Shown here: one piece after another, positions 46,440-58,216 of the stretch
How the letters are laid out: the number at the start of each line of letters is the position of its first letter
How positions within the stretch are numbered: the stretch's first letter is position 1
Notes under the pieces: generated by a model
The model's database searches: none
Seen by the model: only the letters and a program-made list of their open reading frames with translations
What the model was told of the DNA's origin: nothing
Program-made: the position numbers and the translations under genes
Source of the DNA: Escarpia spicata
Taxonomy: Eukaryota > Annelida > Polychaeta > Sabellida > Siboglinidae
DNA: 64,000 nt
Direction: 5' to 3'
NCBI GenBank assembly: GCA_963995525.1
Contig: OZ023214.1
Location: forward strand, 59,228,241-59,292,240

Positions 46440-49400
46440 AGCGATCCATAGAGTCATAGTCCTAACTAGTAATCAACTGATGCAGTACAAGTAAACTTAG
46501 TCTTAATTTGTTTCTCATTAAATACAACAACACGTTTCCCGAAAGGACGACGCTATTCGCACAGCTGCTCCGCGTATGATTATGCTGGTTAGAATAAAAT
46601 TCGTACTACCTAGTGATTTTATCGTGTCAACAAAAGCAGAACATACTTTCACAAGATATCTATATTCAGCTCTCTATTCTAAAATTCTTTGAACGTCGTG
46701 CAAACAAACTCTTAGAAAAGTTGTTTTTAATGAAGTAGGCCTACTTAGAGTCACTAAGTCTAAATAGACCAAAACAGAAAGTCTCTCAAGAGACGCCTAC
46801 TGCTCAAAATCGTGCATCCTATCTGCTGTGTAAGTGCATGTCACATGGTTGTTATGCAAGATCAGACACTGTATTAGTAAATGTTTTGTTAAATTATTTG
46901 ATTTGTTTTATCTCCTGTTGAGCTGAGAAAAATGCGGTACACTTAGTCGACGAAACATTGACTCAGAAGTCCAGGCCACCTCCTTTGCTGCAAACTCTAT
47001 AAAAATGTATTTTTTCCCAAAAAAGGTATGCTTTGTTCATTGTTATGAAACAACTGTTTGTTACTTCTTATTTTTCACAATAGCGTGGTGACCTCTAGGT
47101 CTTAAAAAGGTAATTTAATGCTCATATATTATCTTCTTCACATTTGTCTGTTGAAACACTGTTGTACGATGTCTGAACAAGAAAAACAACCGACTCCTTC
47201 AATGCAACAAAAACGGACTGCACAATGACACATTGTTTGATCGTCACTTTCTGGACACATGCTGCATCTACAAAATAAAAGAACTCGGTTATTGAGAATT
47301 GTGTTTTGTAATTATGAAAAATAAATGTGCTGATGATTTTTTAATAAAGAAAGGAGGTACAGTGCATTCCACATAACTCAAACTCGGTTAAGTCAATTTT
47401 CATTTCTTTTTCCTCAACCCTGGTTGTCTTTGTATCTCAGATGGTATAAAATAATTTGCATAAGTCTACTTCTCTAAGTCCAAGTCAACGCGATTTCTCT
47501 GCACGCTCATATTTCTTTCATTCGGTTAACTCAAATTTATTAAATCTTTACTATCAAGCATTTTAATTTTGTCCGCAGGTATGGATATAAAATGCTATTA
47601 TCATATTGGTAAAGTGATTTTTGTAAGGATTTAGTTACTATTTCACATGACATTTCTCTCACTCAGAATGTTTTGATTTTACTAACTTATATTTCACTGT
47701 CTGTTGGAATTAGTGCTCAGAACTCTTGTTAATTTGTTTCCACATTATTTCTGACATCAGTCACTAATGCTGTTTGACCACCGGGCAATGCCTAGGCCAA
47801 GAGAAAGGTTACCATAAAGTCTTTCAAAGAGAATCAGCTTGCCTTTTGGAGTAATTGATTAACTTTATAAAACAAAATGTTGTTTGTAATTGACAGTAGA
47901 TGCTAATGTCTTGGTTTTAGTTGTTGGTTCGATCCCAACTGGTATTGCACTTTGTGCAAAATTACCCCTGGCATGGGCTTATTGACCGAAACGTTGCATC
48001 TCCTCTTGTAATTATATTGATGTTAAATTGAAAATGCTTTTCAACATTTAATTAATTGACTTTGACTAATTATTTCTGGTGCTGTGGAAATGATGCATTA
48101 TAATTGATTACATTAATAAATATTTGCCCTGGAAATGACAACATAATGAGTCAAATTCCTTATATTAAAATAATGGCTTATTTTAGGGTATTTTAATAAA
48201 CTTATGCTGGACAAAATGTTAAAAGAAAGGCATTGGGCAAGGTCCTGCAAGGGCACTTTCCCTAAAAATTAATGTACAGTGTATACATATCCATTGACTT
48301 AGATTATAAAATGATCTTCAATCCACCAAAACTTAGATCAAATAGGAAATGTCTACAAGTGTTAATGTAAACACTTTATTTTCTATTATAATTATTCCTC
48401 TAAATGCAAGACGTGGTGCAATAAGTGAACAGTAAACATGTCAACATTTTTTAACCCTTAATGATCTGTACCTATGATTCACCAAAAAACAGAAACTGTT
48501 TCTACCCGGCAGAAACGGCAACAAGGGAAATACATGCCATTGATAGGCAAACATGTTTTTTTTTTTTTTTAAACGTCAGTTTCTTTCTGTACCTGTCTAC
48601 GTATGATAACCATTTGTCCGCCCTGCTCACAGTAAACACCACATGAATGATAAAAGGAAGTTCACTGCCACTTAACTTGTGGATTATTATTATTATACAC
48701 CTGCATGGTAGTTTAGGCTCAGCTCAAATTGGCACCCTGTCACTGTGTTAATTTTTGATAATTTATCATCAAGCAACTTTTCTCTTAAGGTGGTTATACT
48801 GTACAGTGAACTAAGACTGTGTAATGTGTGCAACCTGGCCTAAAACTTACTAACAGGAGGATAATGTTCCTCAGAGATCTATGCAAGTTACTAATGGAAA
48901 CTTAGTAAATAAATTGTTGGCAAAGTTATTCATTGCTGAATTGATTAGTGAAAGAATTCATGTTTTGAGAAACAGTGTTGAAAGTTTAATGCACAACATT
49001 TGTAATCCACCGTGCCAAAATGAGACGCTACTCGAGAAATTCATACGTCAATAATAACTATGTTCTCATTACTTCCAGAGATATAGCTATTTTAATGTTA
49101 AAAATGCAAAAGTATGGTTTCAAGAAAAAACAGTTTCTAAATTTTCTCTCAGCTGGCTATGGTTTTTATTTTCTTGACTGTGGTTTTAATTCTGTCGGCT
49201 GTGATTTTGACAGTTGTCACAAAACTCAGTACGAAACACGTTGGTAACATTTTTACAATTTTCACATCACAACTAACACATGACAGATTTTTCTATTCAC
49301 GATGGATACTCAATAACAAATTGTGCAAGTGACGGCTCATAACTCGTAATGACCAACAGTAAGAAGTGTCTCATTTTGGATTGGTGGGATACATTTATGA

Positions 49401-49780
49401 ATTCAGCCAACGCACAGAGAGAATGCATATTTCATAGGTGTTGTTGTTTGGTATAGTTGGTCTTTGATATAAGAAAATGATACGTTGAGTGTGCGCATAG
49501 GTTAGTTTGTTAGTAGCCAGCAAGTTTGGCTATGAATGTGCTTAAATGTTTCTTTTATGAAGTTGTCGATGTATGGTATATTAATATATTGGCAATGACT
49601 GAAAACAATTCAATCCAGTCAGTTGAATGTGTTGCTAGTAATACCAAATATCGGTTGGTTGGCTGGTTGTTTAGCCTAGATGACTTGTGGATTGGATTTG
49701 TTAAATTGTACACTACATAACATGATATTGTACATAATAAATTCATTTGTTATTGAATAAGAGGTGTACGTCTACAGTAA
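46440..49780. other. AT-rich non-coding stretch
   Basis: No supported gene. Near 47930 there is a tRNA B-box-like ggttcgatccc with a weak upstream A box, perhaps an old SINE. The phrase gaccgaaacgttg follows at about 47985. A T run lies at about 48557. Confidence 0.4.
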
Positions 49781-49829
49781 TTTCGAAATTAAGTAGAAAA
49801 CAGTTTATTTTGTATAATCAATCAGATTC

Positions 49830-50400
49830 GGAAGTAATGACAGCCACATGTGTTGTTCCACAAGGATCTATGCTAGGTCCAGTTCTGTTCATGTTATATT
49901 AAAACAACATTGTTAAAACAATAAATACGTTATTTATAGATGGCACAAATAGGTTTCACTTACACACAAATGTTACTAGGCTTATTGAAGATGTAAATTC
50001 AGAACACAATATGATATCAGTATGGATTCATTGTAACACAGTATCACTTAACATAAATAAAACAAATTTATTAAATTTAGTCCTAAAAATAAGACGATGA
50101 TCATGATGTAATTAAAATAAATGTAATTAGTATAATTCAAGTTACTTCAATAACATGTTTAGGAATTTACATAGAGGAAACCGGTCATTAATATTGTAAT
50201 TCATTTGTATGTGAACCAGTGGCACCCCTTGTAAGCGTTTTATATATATATATATATATATATATAAATTAAAACCACTTTTATCACACAATGTGCTGTG
50301 CCCTAATGTGTGCAAATAGTTATCCATCAAATAAAGGATAAATAAACATAACATGTTTACATAAGAAGGCAATCAGAATAAGTAGGCCTACTATATTTTT
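49830..50400 (+). pseudogene. Degraded LINE reverse-transcriptase fragment
   Basis: Short coding remnants read TCVVPQGSMLGPVLFMLY and then LFIDGTNRFHLH, followed by ISVWIHCNTVSLNINKTN. These correspond to the GVPQGS and post-catalytic RT regions of a LINE. The double-Asp box reads Ile-Asp-Gly, so it is inactive. A (TA)n run of about 30 bp lies at 50239-50268. Confidence 0.6.
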
Positions 50401-50719
50401 ATTTATTAAAGCAAACAATTAATTATGTTGAGTATTTACCACCATTTCAAGCAGAAAGTATTTCGTATGCACAAAAGAATAGCACGACACCGCGGCTGTG
50501 CATATAGACAGTACCGTGCGCAACATATCACGATAGCCTCGGTACTAGTTATAGCCTCCATTACAGATCATGAACAACAAAAAGAGGGCTCTAAATCACA
50601 CGATATGTTTGTGTGCGTGAAAATAATTATGCAAGTTATTCCATTTTATTTTTTAATATGTATACGAACAATTATACTGGAAAACATTTCGTATTACTAA
50701 CGCAAACCACCTTAGTAAC

Positions 50720-50825
50720 AACGCGGAATCCTGGCACGCACCTACTCTGGGCCCGCTACCGTCGCGGGCCGAGAGTAGGCGGTGAATCCTGGCACGGGTG
50801 AATCGGGGCCCGTGACACCGGGACA
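50720..50825. repeat. GC-rich hairpin next to the right inverted repeat
   Basis: cctactctgggcccgc and gcgggccgagagtagg pair around the loop taccgtc, and gaatcctggcacg occurs on both sides. The hairpin is contiguous with the 38-bp terminus at 50785-50822. Confidence 0.7.
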
Positions 50826-51255
50826 TCTATGAATTCGTTATGAAATTCACACGCGACATGGAACTTGTCTAGTAAAATTTAGACAACTGTCGAACGTTCT
50901 GACTTGCAGAATACGTCTCATGTTTCTAAGACTACTGCATGTATTAGTTGTAACAAAACATGTTTCTAAGATATATGTGTAACATTTATTTTCATACCAA
51001 GATGCTGTCGTCACTCATCACTGTAGGCTCCACAACTAAAATAATAATACTTTATATTAAGCTTTCATACATGCCTAAGGGTTATGAACATAATCATTAA
51101 TGTATGCGTAAATTGCCCTTTTTATCCATTAGAAGTGTCCTTTTAAGACATTGCCCCCAGTGAAAATTTAATATAAAACACCCTGATGCATACATATACT
51201 ATACACACAACAAACGTAAATTACTATTCATAAGTACATGTTGTGTGTTCCCCAG
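50826..51255. other. Upstream of the P-like transposase, nothing specific
   Basis: AT-rich, with no recognised feature until the acceptor ttccccag before 51256. Confidence 0.4.
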
Positions 51256-51646
51256 GTGTGTACACTGGCTTAGCGAAGCGACAACCAGCGCCGTCCACAG
51301 AAGACCTGGGAGAGGTCCTCTTGCGCAATGGTTGGGCACCTGTCGGCAATAACATGCACTGTAAAGTTCTGTCACACTTGAACAATATGCCATGTATTCT
51401 TAGCATAGATGGTGACATCTATAAAGTGAACATCAGGGACGATATCGTCCCATTAGACCAATGGGGATTCCCCGATGTCATCACTGCACAAGTCATTTGT
51501 GCACTGTCAACATTCCTCAGTGTCATTCACCTCTGTGACGGAGTGAAGGTTGGCAGTGACACACTACTCACAAGCAAGTCTACAACCATGCACGTGCACA
51601 ATGGTGTGCAATAAAAAGCATGTTCGCTGCCCTGTTGTGATGCCAC
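51256..51646 (+). pseudogene. P-like transposase, N-terminal exon, split by Gypsy insertion
   Basis: After acceptor ttccccag the frame reads GVYTGLAKRQPAPSTEDLGE and later DQWGFPDVITAQVICALSTF, then VIHLCDGVKVGSDTLL. A shift of one base is then needed to reach CTCTMVCNKKHVRCPVVMP, which runs to the insertion point. The same exon resumes at 56212 beyond the LTR element. 'IHLCDG' followed by a Cys-rich segment is typical of the region between THAP and catalytic domains in P-like transposases. The assignment leans on the downstream exons. Confidence 0.55.
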
Positions 51647-51772
51647 TGTTGTGTTATCAGTTCGGTTACAAGTATTGTCGTTATCGTGCTGATGATGTGA
51701 ACGGCATGTTAGATGTGAACGGAACTGTTTTATTGTGTTCATCCGCGTCGGCCCGTAGGGCATATCACAACA
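51647..51772 (-). repeat. Gypsy 3' LTR
   Basis: 126 bp with inverted ends tgttgtg/cacaaca. On the minus strand it contains aataaa within acacaataaaacag as a polyadenylation signal. Confidence 0.95.
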
Positions 51773-52054
51773 CCTCCCTTCTAAGAATGCAATAATAATT
51801 ATTGATTACGAATACAACTTGCATTACAATTGAACGATGCATGAGTTGTCGTAAGGCTAATGTATGTCAATTAATAGAATAGTAATAACTAAATTGTAAC
51901 ATGCATACAATCATAAGTGTGTGTATCCTGAAACATGCTTGTTTAAGTAGGCTACACACAACATTAATTGGGCTGACAGTTGATGTACACATTAACTAAC
52001 TGGTAGATATAAACGTTAGCTGAACTAGCTATAAACATTAGCTAAACACAATTA

Positions 52055-53305
52055 CTACAGATCAAGCATCTGAACTGGCTTGATATGTCGACCGTAACGC
52101 GACACTTTCACGTTAGTGAGCTCCTCAGATTGCACGACCGGGGGATCGATTGATGGCTGACTGAGTTCTCTCAGAGTCCTGCGATTGCGACGGACACTGC
52201 AGCCGTCACTATCGACAACATAGGAACGAGGGGTACCAGGGTTAGTATCGACTACCTTAGCAGGACGTTTGAGATCAGTGATCCACACATCGTCTCCTAC
52301 AGAGAGTGGATGAAGCTCCTTCGCACGGTGCTTCCTGTCGAAGTTTAGCTTCGACGAAGCCTCTTTATGACGAACCTGTACTGCGTTAGGCAACTCAGGC
52401 TGTAACACCTTAGGATGCGCTGGAACAGTGGATCTCAACTTCCTACCCATCAGAAGTTCAGCAGGCGATACACCATTGCCCAGCGGTGACGTCCGATACG
52501 CAAGCAAACCCAAATATGGATCATCTACCTTTTTCATGATCGTCTGCACGGCGCGTTCGGCCGCCCCGTTGGATTGTGGGTACCTGGGAGAACTAGTCAC
52601 GTGTTGAAAGTAGTACTTTCCTTCCGAGAACTTGCGGAATTCGTCTGATGCATACTGCGGACCATTGTCCGACGTAAGTATCTCGGGAATACCACGACGA
52701 GCGAAGTGTGACTTCATGTGCTCGATCACTTCATGAGTACTGAGCTCAGCTAGCAATGACACCTCAATGAAACGAGAGTAGTAATCTACTAGCAGCAAGT
52801 ACCAACGTTTCTTGCAGTAAAACAGGTCACTGCCTACATGTTCCCACGGTCTGGTCGGAAACGCTGTTGGCAACAGCGGTTCAGCAACACCATTGGCCTG
52901 TGTGCGACATGTGTTGCAGTTTCGTACCATCTCTGCGATTCTCTGAGTCATGCCAGGACACCAAACCAACTGTTTGGCACGTTCGCGACATTTGGTTTTC
53001 GCGAGGTGACCCTCATGTAGACGCTGGAGAACGTCAAGACGTTCAGATTGCGGGATCACGATTCTGTTCTCATACACAAGAACGTCATCTACGATCGTGA
53101 GTTGCCCTCTGCTTTCCCAGAACGGTCTGAGAAGAGAATCAACAGACGATATGTACGGAGGCCAACTAGTTCGCACATACTTTAGCACTTGTGCTAGTAC
53201 TTCGTCATGAGCCTGAAGTCGACGCATTTCGACTAACCGTTTAGGAGACGCACAGAAGTTTATCGACTGTTCTGCATAGGACTCTACATCTAAAAAAAAG
53301 TTCAT
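52055..53305 (-). pseudogene. Gypsy integrase
   Basis: This 416-codon frame carries the integrase that inserts the cDNA. A zinc-binding HHCC region comes first (LHEGHLAKTKCRERA ... CNTCRTQANG). The catalytic core has DLFYCKKRWYLLLVDYYSRF (first Asp), LTSDNGPQYAS (second Asp) and PQSNGAAERAVQTI (Glu). A long C-terminal part ends RYGRHIKPVQMLDL. The frame is shifted against RNase H at an eight-T run near 53292 (minus strand), so the polyprotein is interrupted there. The domain itself looks intact. Confidence 0.9.
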
Positions 53306-53906
53306 CTACCTTCGTAGGACTGGCGGTAGACCGCGACAACGCATCAGCAACAACATTGTCTTTCCCTATGATATACTCGACTGTGTAACAGTATCTCATT
53401 ATGCGAAGTCGAAATCTCTGAATTCGCACTGGTAGCTTATCTAAGCTAATGTCATTGAACAGTGGGACCAATAGCTTATGATCCGTTTGGATTCGGACAT
53501 GGAGACCAACGATGTAGTTGCGAAACTTTTCGCATGCCCAAACAATCGCCAAAGCCTCTTGTTCGATTGTGGCATATCGTTGTTCTGTCTCCGTCAACGA
53601 TCGTGATGCTGCGCACACCATTCGGAGAGTACCGGCTCTCTGAATTTGAGATAACGTGGCTCCGATATCGTGTCGACTAGCATCTGACTGAATAACAGTC
53701 TCCTTCTCGGGATCATACACGGCAAGTTCAACGGACTTTGAAAGTTCATTTTTTACGTCACGGAAGGCTCTCTCCTGTGCATCTCCCCAATACCACTCAG
53801 TATTGCTGCACAATAAATCGCGCATCGGCTGACTGAGTTCACTGAGCTTTTGTGAGAACTTGCCTAACTGATTAGCCATTCCCAGAAAGCTACGCACGTC
53901 ACTCAC
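53241..53906 (-). pseudogene. Gypsy RT connection and RNase H
   Basis: It begins with the RT connection (RSFLGMANQLGKFSQKLSEL). RNase H follows with VIQSDASRHDIGATL (Asp), ATIEQEALAIVWACEKF (Glu), RIQTDHKLLVPLF (Asp) and GKDNVVADALSRS (closing His/Asp region). The frame differs from the upstream RT by one base at about 53905. Confidence 0.9.
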
Positions 53907-55390
53907 AGACGTTGGAGTTTTGAGTCAATCAGGCCCTGTACAGCCTCTGGATTCGCGCGCACACCTGTGCTCGTTATCACGTGACCGAGGAACCTGATCT
54001 GATTCACACCAAACTTACACTTTGACGCATTCAGCGTCATGCCTGCGTTCCTTAGACGGGTCAAGACACGGCGAACGCGATCGTCATGTTCCTGGAGAGA
54101 CGCTCCCCAGATGCAAATGTCATCCATATGACAAATTACACCCTCGACCCCGTCTAGGATTTTAGACACGATCTTCGAAAAGATCTCGGGACTCGACGAG
54201 AGCCCAAACGGCAGACGATTGAACGCGTACCGTCCGTGCGGCGTTAGGAATGTTGTAAGCAGTTTGGACTGTTCGGAGAGAGGGATCTGCCAGAACCCGG
54301 AATTAGCGTCAAGTTTCGTGAAAACTTTGCCTGCGCCTAGCTTAGCCAGACTGGCTTCCACATCGGCCATAGGATATACATTCCTACGAACTTCCGTGAA
54401 ATCTACACAGATTCTCACCTTCTCGTACTTGCCTCCCTTCGGCACGACCACCATCGGTGCGCACCACTCCGTGGGTTGGTCCACTGCAAATATCACTTTT
54501 TGGGCCAACATTTGATCTAGCTCAACCTTGACCTTGTCTACCAGTGGGTATGGGACGTTACGAGAAGTGTATGTTGCGAACGGACGTGCGTCCGCTTGCA
54601 ACTGGACATCGTACTCCTCGCTAATCTGACCTAACCACTGAAACATCTGTTTAAACTCACTGTTAAACTTGCTCGAGCTAACATCGCTGATGTGACACGT
54701 AATCAACCCAGGCTTTACACACGCATCTCTACTCAGTAGTGCATTCGATTGGTCGACGACATACAATCGTTCACAGCATTCATGTGAATCTACTCTGAGT
54801 ACACTGTCAAACTCGCCTAACACGGGTATACGCAAGTTACCAGGTCCTAGCAATCGCTTTACGGTTGGACGCCACTTCACGTGTTCACATAGTCTACTCG
54901 GCACAACTGACACATATGCACCAGTATCTAACTTGAACTGCACTGGTAAATGTAACCCATCGATATAGACTTGTTGAGACCAACTACTAGACTTGCTATC
55001 GATCTCGCTTAGGAACGACACGTCGACTAGTTGATTAACCCTTGCCCTTCTCGGCACGCTCGTTTTAGACTTGCAGCAACATGCAAAATGGCCTATTGTG
55101 AAACACACATTACATTTGCGATCTATGGCAGCACATTTACCATCTCTATGCGACAATCTACCACAGCGAGTACACGGAACACTGCGCTTATCTGAAGTGT
55201 CACTTCTAAACTTAGTATTCGACTGTCCGCTGGATGGCGCCACTCTAGGCTTGCGTCGATGGCTCGACTTCACTTCATCCACGGACTTTGGTAGATTCAG
55301 CTCGCGCATCTGCTTCTCAACTTCTTCGGCTTGACGAGCCATGGACACCGCTTTCGACTCCGTCAGTAGGGATATGTCCATTCTCTGCAT
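53903..55390 (-). pseudogene. Gypsy nucleocapsid, protease and reverse transcriptase
   Basis: This 495-codon frame has two CCHC knuckles (CTRCGRLSHRDGKC and CNVCFTIGHFACCC). A retropepsin follows with FKLDTGAYVSVVPS, whose Asp-Thr-Gly is the catalytic site. The RT then shows VRICVDFTEVRRNVYPMADV, LDANSGFWQIPLS (catalytic Asp), RLPFGLSSSPEIF and VICHMDDICIWG. The last is the catalytic box with His where Tyr or Phe is usual. It runs on to the RNase H frame, which it meets with a one-base shift. Confidence 0.9.
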
Positions 55391-55405
55391 CTCCCGGGAT
55401 ACCGT

Positions 55406-55826
55406 CTAATCCAGGATGCCGACGACTATGCGATCGCGAATTTGAGTAGAGCGATCTGGGAATTCGCATCGGTCGGCCGATTCGTTCAACGCACGTATAA
55501 ACTGCTCGACTGTTTCCCCCTCAGCTTGAACGCGCCGAAAGAATTTCGCCCTCTCGTAGATGGACATACCGCCTTGGGCTGAAGTATTCATCAAAGGCTC
55601 GCTTCACCGCGTCGTAGCTACGCAGCTGTTCCTCGCTCAGGCCCAGACTAGAGAAAATCGATTCTGCCCTCGAGCCCATACTGTATATCAGGCTGTCTAT
55701 CTGCAAGCTGTCGTCTTCGTTGTCCAGTCTTGATACTGTACGAAACCTCGACCAGCGACTGATCCATTCAGACCAGTTTTCCGGCAGAAAATCGAATTCC
55801 TTTGGAGGATTGAAATTGGCGGCCAT
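55406..55826 (-). pseudogene. Gypsy gag (capsid region)
   Basis: ATG at 55826 opens MAANFNPPKEFDFLPENWSE, then WISRWSRFRTVSRLDNED and AVKRAFDEYFSPRRYVHL. A shifted frame continues with YERAKFFRRVQAEGETVEQF, then IRALNESADRCEF. The 'W-x-RF ... Y-F-P ... ERxxFxxRxQxxGE-x-V-xxF' pattern is that of retrotransposon Gag. One indel near 55560 and another near 55395 separate it from the pol frame. Confidence 0.85.
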
Positions 55827-56085
55827 CTCGTCGTTTTAACTAGTCATTTAGATGGCGCGCTCCTCTTTCAGTTCAGCCTTCTACGCTAGGTGTCGCCTCC
55901 GCATAGCGTTAAACACCATCCTGGCTTGCCACATACAATGCCCGGCAGCCATTTTTCTCAAAGTTCCGCACGCAGCCACGTACAACTTCCATCTCTAACA
56001 TGACATCGTAGCGTTATTGCCTTCCCCCAACACTCACACTCAATCCTTTAGCCGTCGTCGATTCTGATCCGCATATCGGCCACCA

Positions 56086-56211
56086 TGTTGTGTTATCAGT
56101 TCGGCTACAAGTATTGCCGTTATCGTGCTGATGATGTGAACGGCATGTTAGATGTGAACGGAACTGTTTTATTGTGTTCATCCGCGTCGGCCCGTAGGGC
56201 ATATCACAACA
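56086..56211 (-). repeat. Gypsy 5' LTR
   Basis: 126 bp, 2 differences from the 3' LTR. The host exon resumes immediately after the duplicated gccac. Confidence 0.95.
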
Positions 56212-56302
56212 GCCACTTCTTAACAAGGGAACATTCTGCGAGTTCTGCAGACACATGCATTACGACCGAGTTCGCGCGACGTCCAAAGCTGACACAGCAC
56301 AG
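56212..56302 (+). pseudogene. P-like transposase, exon remainder after the Gypsy element
   Basis: Read with the segment before the insertion and one copy of gccac removed, the frame continues MPLLNKGTFCEFCRHMHYDR, then VRATSKADTAQ up to donor gtgaat. A Cys-x2-Cys-x2-His unit closes the Cys-rich segment. This shows that the element entered an open exon. Confidence 0.6.
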
Positions 56303-56559
56303 GTGAATAATACCTTATTTCATGACATATTGCTGTCAATTGTACATTAAATCTTTTGACTGTACTTAGGTGACAGCAATTTTGCTTCATCATGCAATAT
56401 CTCCAGTCATGAAATCCATAATAGTACGTCACGATTACATTCTGTTGCAAAACATTCATAACACATCATGAATATCACACATAAATTACCGTTAACGTTT
56501 GCACATATTCCACCAGTGCATCAATACTGTACTTTTATGGATATAGCGTAACGTCGACG

Positions 56560-56824
56560 TTAAAGAAATCCTACAACGGCAAGCCCCTAACCTCGGCGAT
56601 GAGTGCATTGATGTGATAACATCGATGGTGAAAACAGCACCGTGTCCCCACAGGGACGACGATGGGAGCGATATGTGATCCAGTTCGCCCTCGGTCTTTG
56701 GAACCGATCACCCGCAGCCTATGCAGATGCGACCGATACTGGCGCGTTACTTCTTCCGTCGGTTAGACTGCTCCAGTATTACAAGAACTCCATCGATCAA
56801 CGACCAGATAAGTGCATTACACTA
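56560..56824 (+). pseudogene. P-like transposase, next coding segment
   Basis: One frame reads VKEILQRQAPNLGDECIDVI. After a shift at about 56640 it continues PQGRRWERYVIQFALGLWNR, SPAAYADATDTGALLLPSVR and LLQYYKNSIDQRPDK. The 'PxGRRW ... LxLWxxSPxAYxxLRxxGxLxLPSxxxLxxY' pattern is the region just before the RNase H fold in THAP9/P-element transposases. The shift is consistent with decay. Confidence 0.7.
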
Positions 56825-56988
56825 TGAAGTTTTGGCATAAAAAACAATGCTTACATACATAGATATATACAGCAATGTATGGTTATGATATCATTATAAT
56901 GGTCATATTTACGTGGGACGTCACTTCATATCATGCTCCTCCATAATTACCGTTATGACACATTGGTATGACCACTGTTACACCACAC

Positions 56989-57316
56989 GTTAACCCTTTC
57001 CGCTTTCGTAAACTGTTCACTCATCATGACAAACGTGAAACTTATATCGAACGCACTGGTAATGTAGGTAAACCAAATGGCCATAACATTAATATGTCCA
57101 TAGGTTTCCTGCCTGATGTCTTCGAGTGGATGGACATAACCGCAAGTGACAAACACGTTCCTGTTAGTGGGAGACATGGCGGACTCATCTTTGATGAAAT
57201 GTCAATACAGCAAGATCTCCAACTGGATTCTCGGGATGGCGAAACGAGACTGTCGGGGGTAGTCGACCTGGTAAGGGAATCCAACGCCTTAGAAAAAATT
57301 ACACGGTGTACAAGAA
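56989..57316 (+). pseudogene. P-like transposase, start of the catalytic domain
   Basis: The open frame carries NPFRFRKLFTHHDKRETYIE, PDVFEWMDITA and the key RHGGLIFDEMSIQQDLQLD, then GETRLSGVVDLVRESNALEK. GLIFDEM holds the first catalytic Asp of the P-type RNase H fold. A possible donor (gtaagg) follows at about 57316. The first part may be intronic, so the 5' boundary is open. Confidence 0.75.
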
Positions 57317-57364
57317 AGTAAGGGAAATAACAACAACACATTGTTAGCGACACATGTTCTCCAG

Positions 57365-58168
57365 GTGGAGTTTTTGGGATTCACAGGATTTGTGTTTCCA
57401 TTTGCCCACTTCGCTACCATCGGTGTGTAAGCGCACCATCTTGTTCTGTTGTTCTGGAAAGCTATTAGCCACCTCTTCGATTATGGTTTTCATGTTAATT
57501 TTTGCTTGTTTGATGGCGCCAGCGCTAACCGGTCATTCCTTAAGCTGTTGTTTCACCCACTTAAACCACTGGACGTCAATATGACAATTGAAAACTTACA
57601 AGTTTTGGGTGAAACAATAGTTTTAGGAATGGACGTTAAACATGTCATCAAACGTTTACGTAATAACGTTTTTAACAGTGGAACTACATCTTTTAGCACT
57701 AGACACCTGCACTGGCAAGGATTTCCAATCATCTGGGACCACTGGCGCTCTGCTTATAACTGGGATATAACGTGTAGTCCAGAGATGACCCGTCTGCACC
57801 TCAAGGTAACAAAAGAACATATTTTCCTTATCAATGTCTCCAAAATGAGAAATCACCTCGCAGAAGAATGCCTGAACAGCGCCATGTGGTCCCTGATGAA
57901 GAACTACGCTGACAGTCTAGGTGAAGGACAACGAAAACTTCTTACCGGTACTTTGACATTTCTTTCCATTACTAGTGATTTGATATCTTTCGTAAACAAT
58001 GATTCTCCTGTCCTTCACCTAGCTGACAGCAGATTCTGTACTCTAGAAACAACAATGTCATTCTTTTCTAACTGGGAAAAGGAAGTCCTTGCCCGTGCAG
58101 ATGTCGACACCCCCCTAAAAAAAGTTATATCATGTCCCAGGAAACAAGGGAGGACATTATTGTCTTAA
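57365..58168 (+). pseudogene. P-element/THAP9-like transposase, central domains
   Basis: After acceptor gttctccag the frame reads VEFLGFTGFVFPFAHFATIG, then a TAA at 57428. It continues LFWKAISHLFDYGFHVN, FDGASANRSFLKLLFH (second catalytic Asp), MDVKHVIKRLRNNVFNSG, PIIWDHWRSAYNWD, EHIFLINVSKMRNHLAEECL and VLHLADSRFCTLETT. This order (RNase H part, GTP-binding-type insertion, RNase H part) is the known layout of P-element and THAP9 transposases. The early stop, frameshifts in neighbouring exons and the Gypsy insertion show the gene is dead. No P-type terminal repeats were located. Confidence 0.85.
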
Positions 58169-58216
58169 TTTGATTTGTATTGTATGTATCGTAATGAGTT
58201 ACAATAAATTTGATTT

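Larger units (their letters stand above)
46054..50822. mobile_element. Region between 38-bp inverted repeats
   Basis: 46054-46091 and 50785-50822 are inverted copies with 3 mismatches (gtgtcccgggccccgaatca and, at the other end, gtgtcacgggccccgattca). They are GC-rich islands in AT-rich DNA, so chance is unlikely. They could be the ends of one 4.8-kb transposon or two separate copies of a small repeat. No target duplication or transposase was found. Confidence 0.4.
51647..56211 (-). mobile_element. Ty3/Gypsy LTR retrotransposon, young
   Basis: Two 126-bp LTRs (51647-51772 and 56086-56211) begin tgttgtg and end cacaaca. They differ at only 2 positions and are flanked by the 5-bp direct repeat gccac (51642-51646 and 56212-56216). 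On the minus strand the 5' LTR is followed at once by tggtggccgatatgcgga (primer-binding-site candidate starting TGG). The 3' LTR is preceded by agaagggagg (polypurine tract). Order: gag, zinc knuckles, protease, RT, RNase H, integrase. Several frameshifts make this copy defective despite its youth. Confidence 0.95.

Noticed and set aside
47930..48010. Another SINE head (ggttcgatccc)
   Set aside because: Only the B box is convincing. The A box is weak and no second copy is seen in the window.
48461..49250. Small plus-strand ORFs in the AT-rich stretch
   Set aside because: They have low-complexity, AT-driven composition, no splice context and no recognisable motif.
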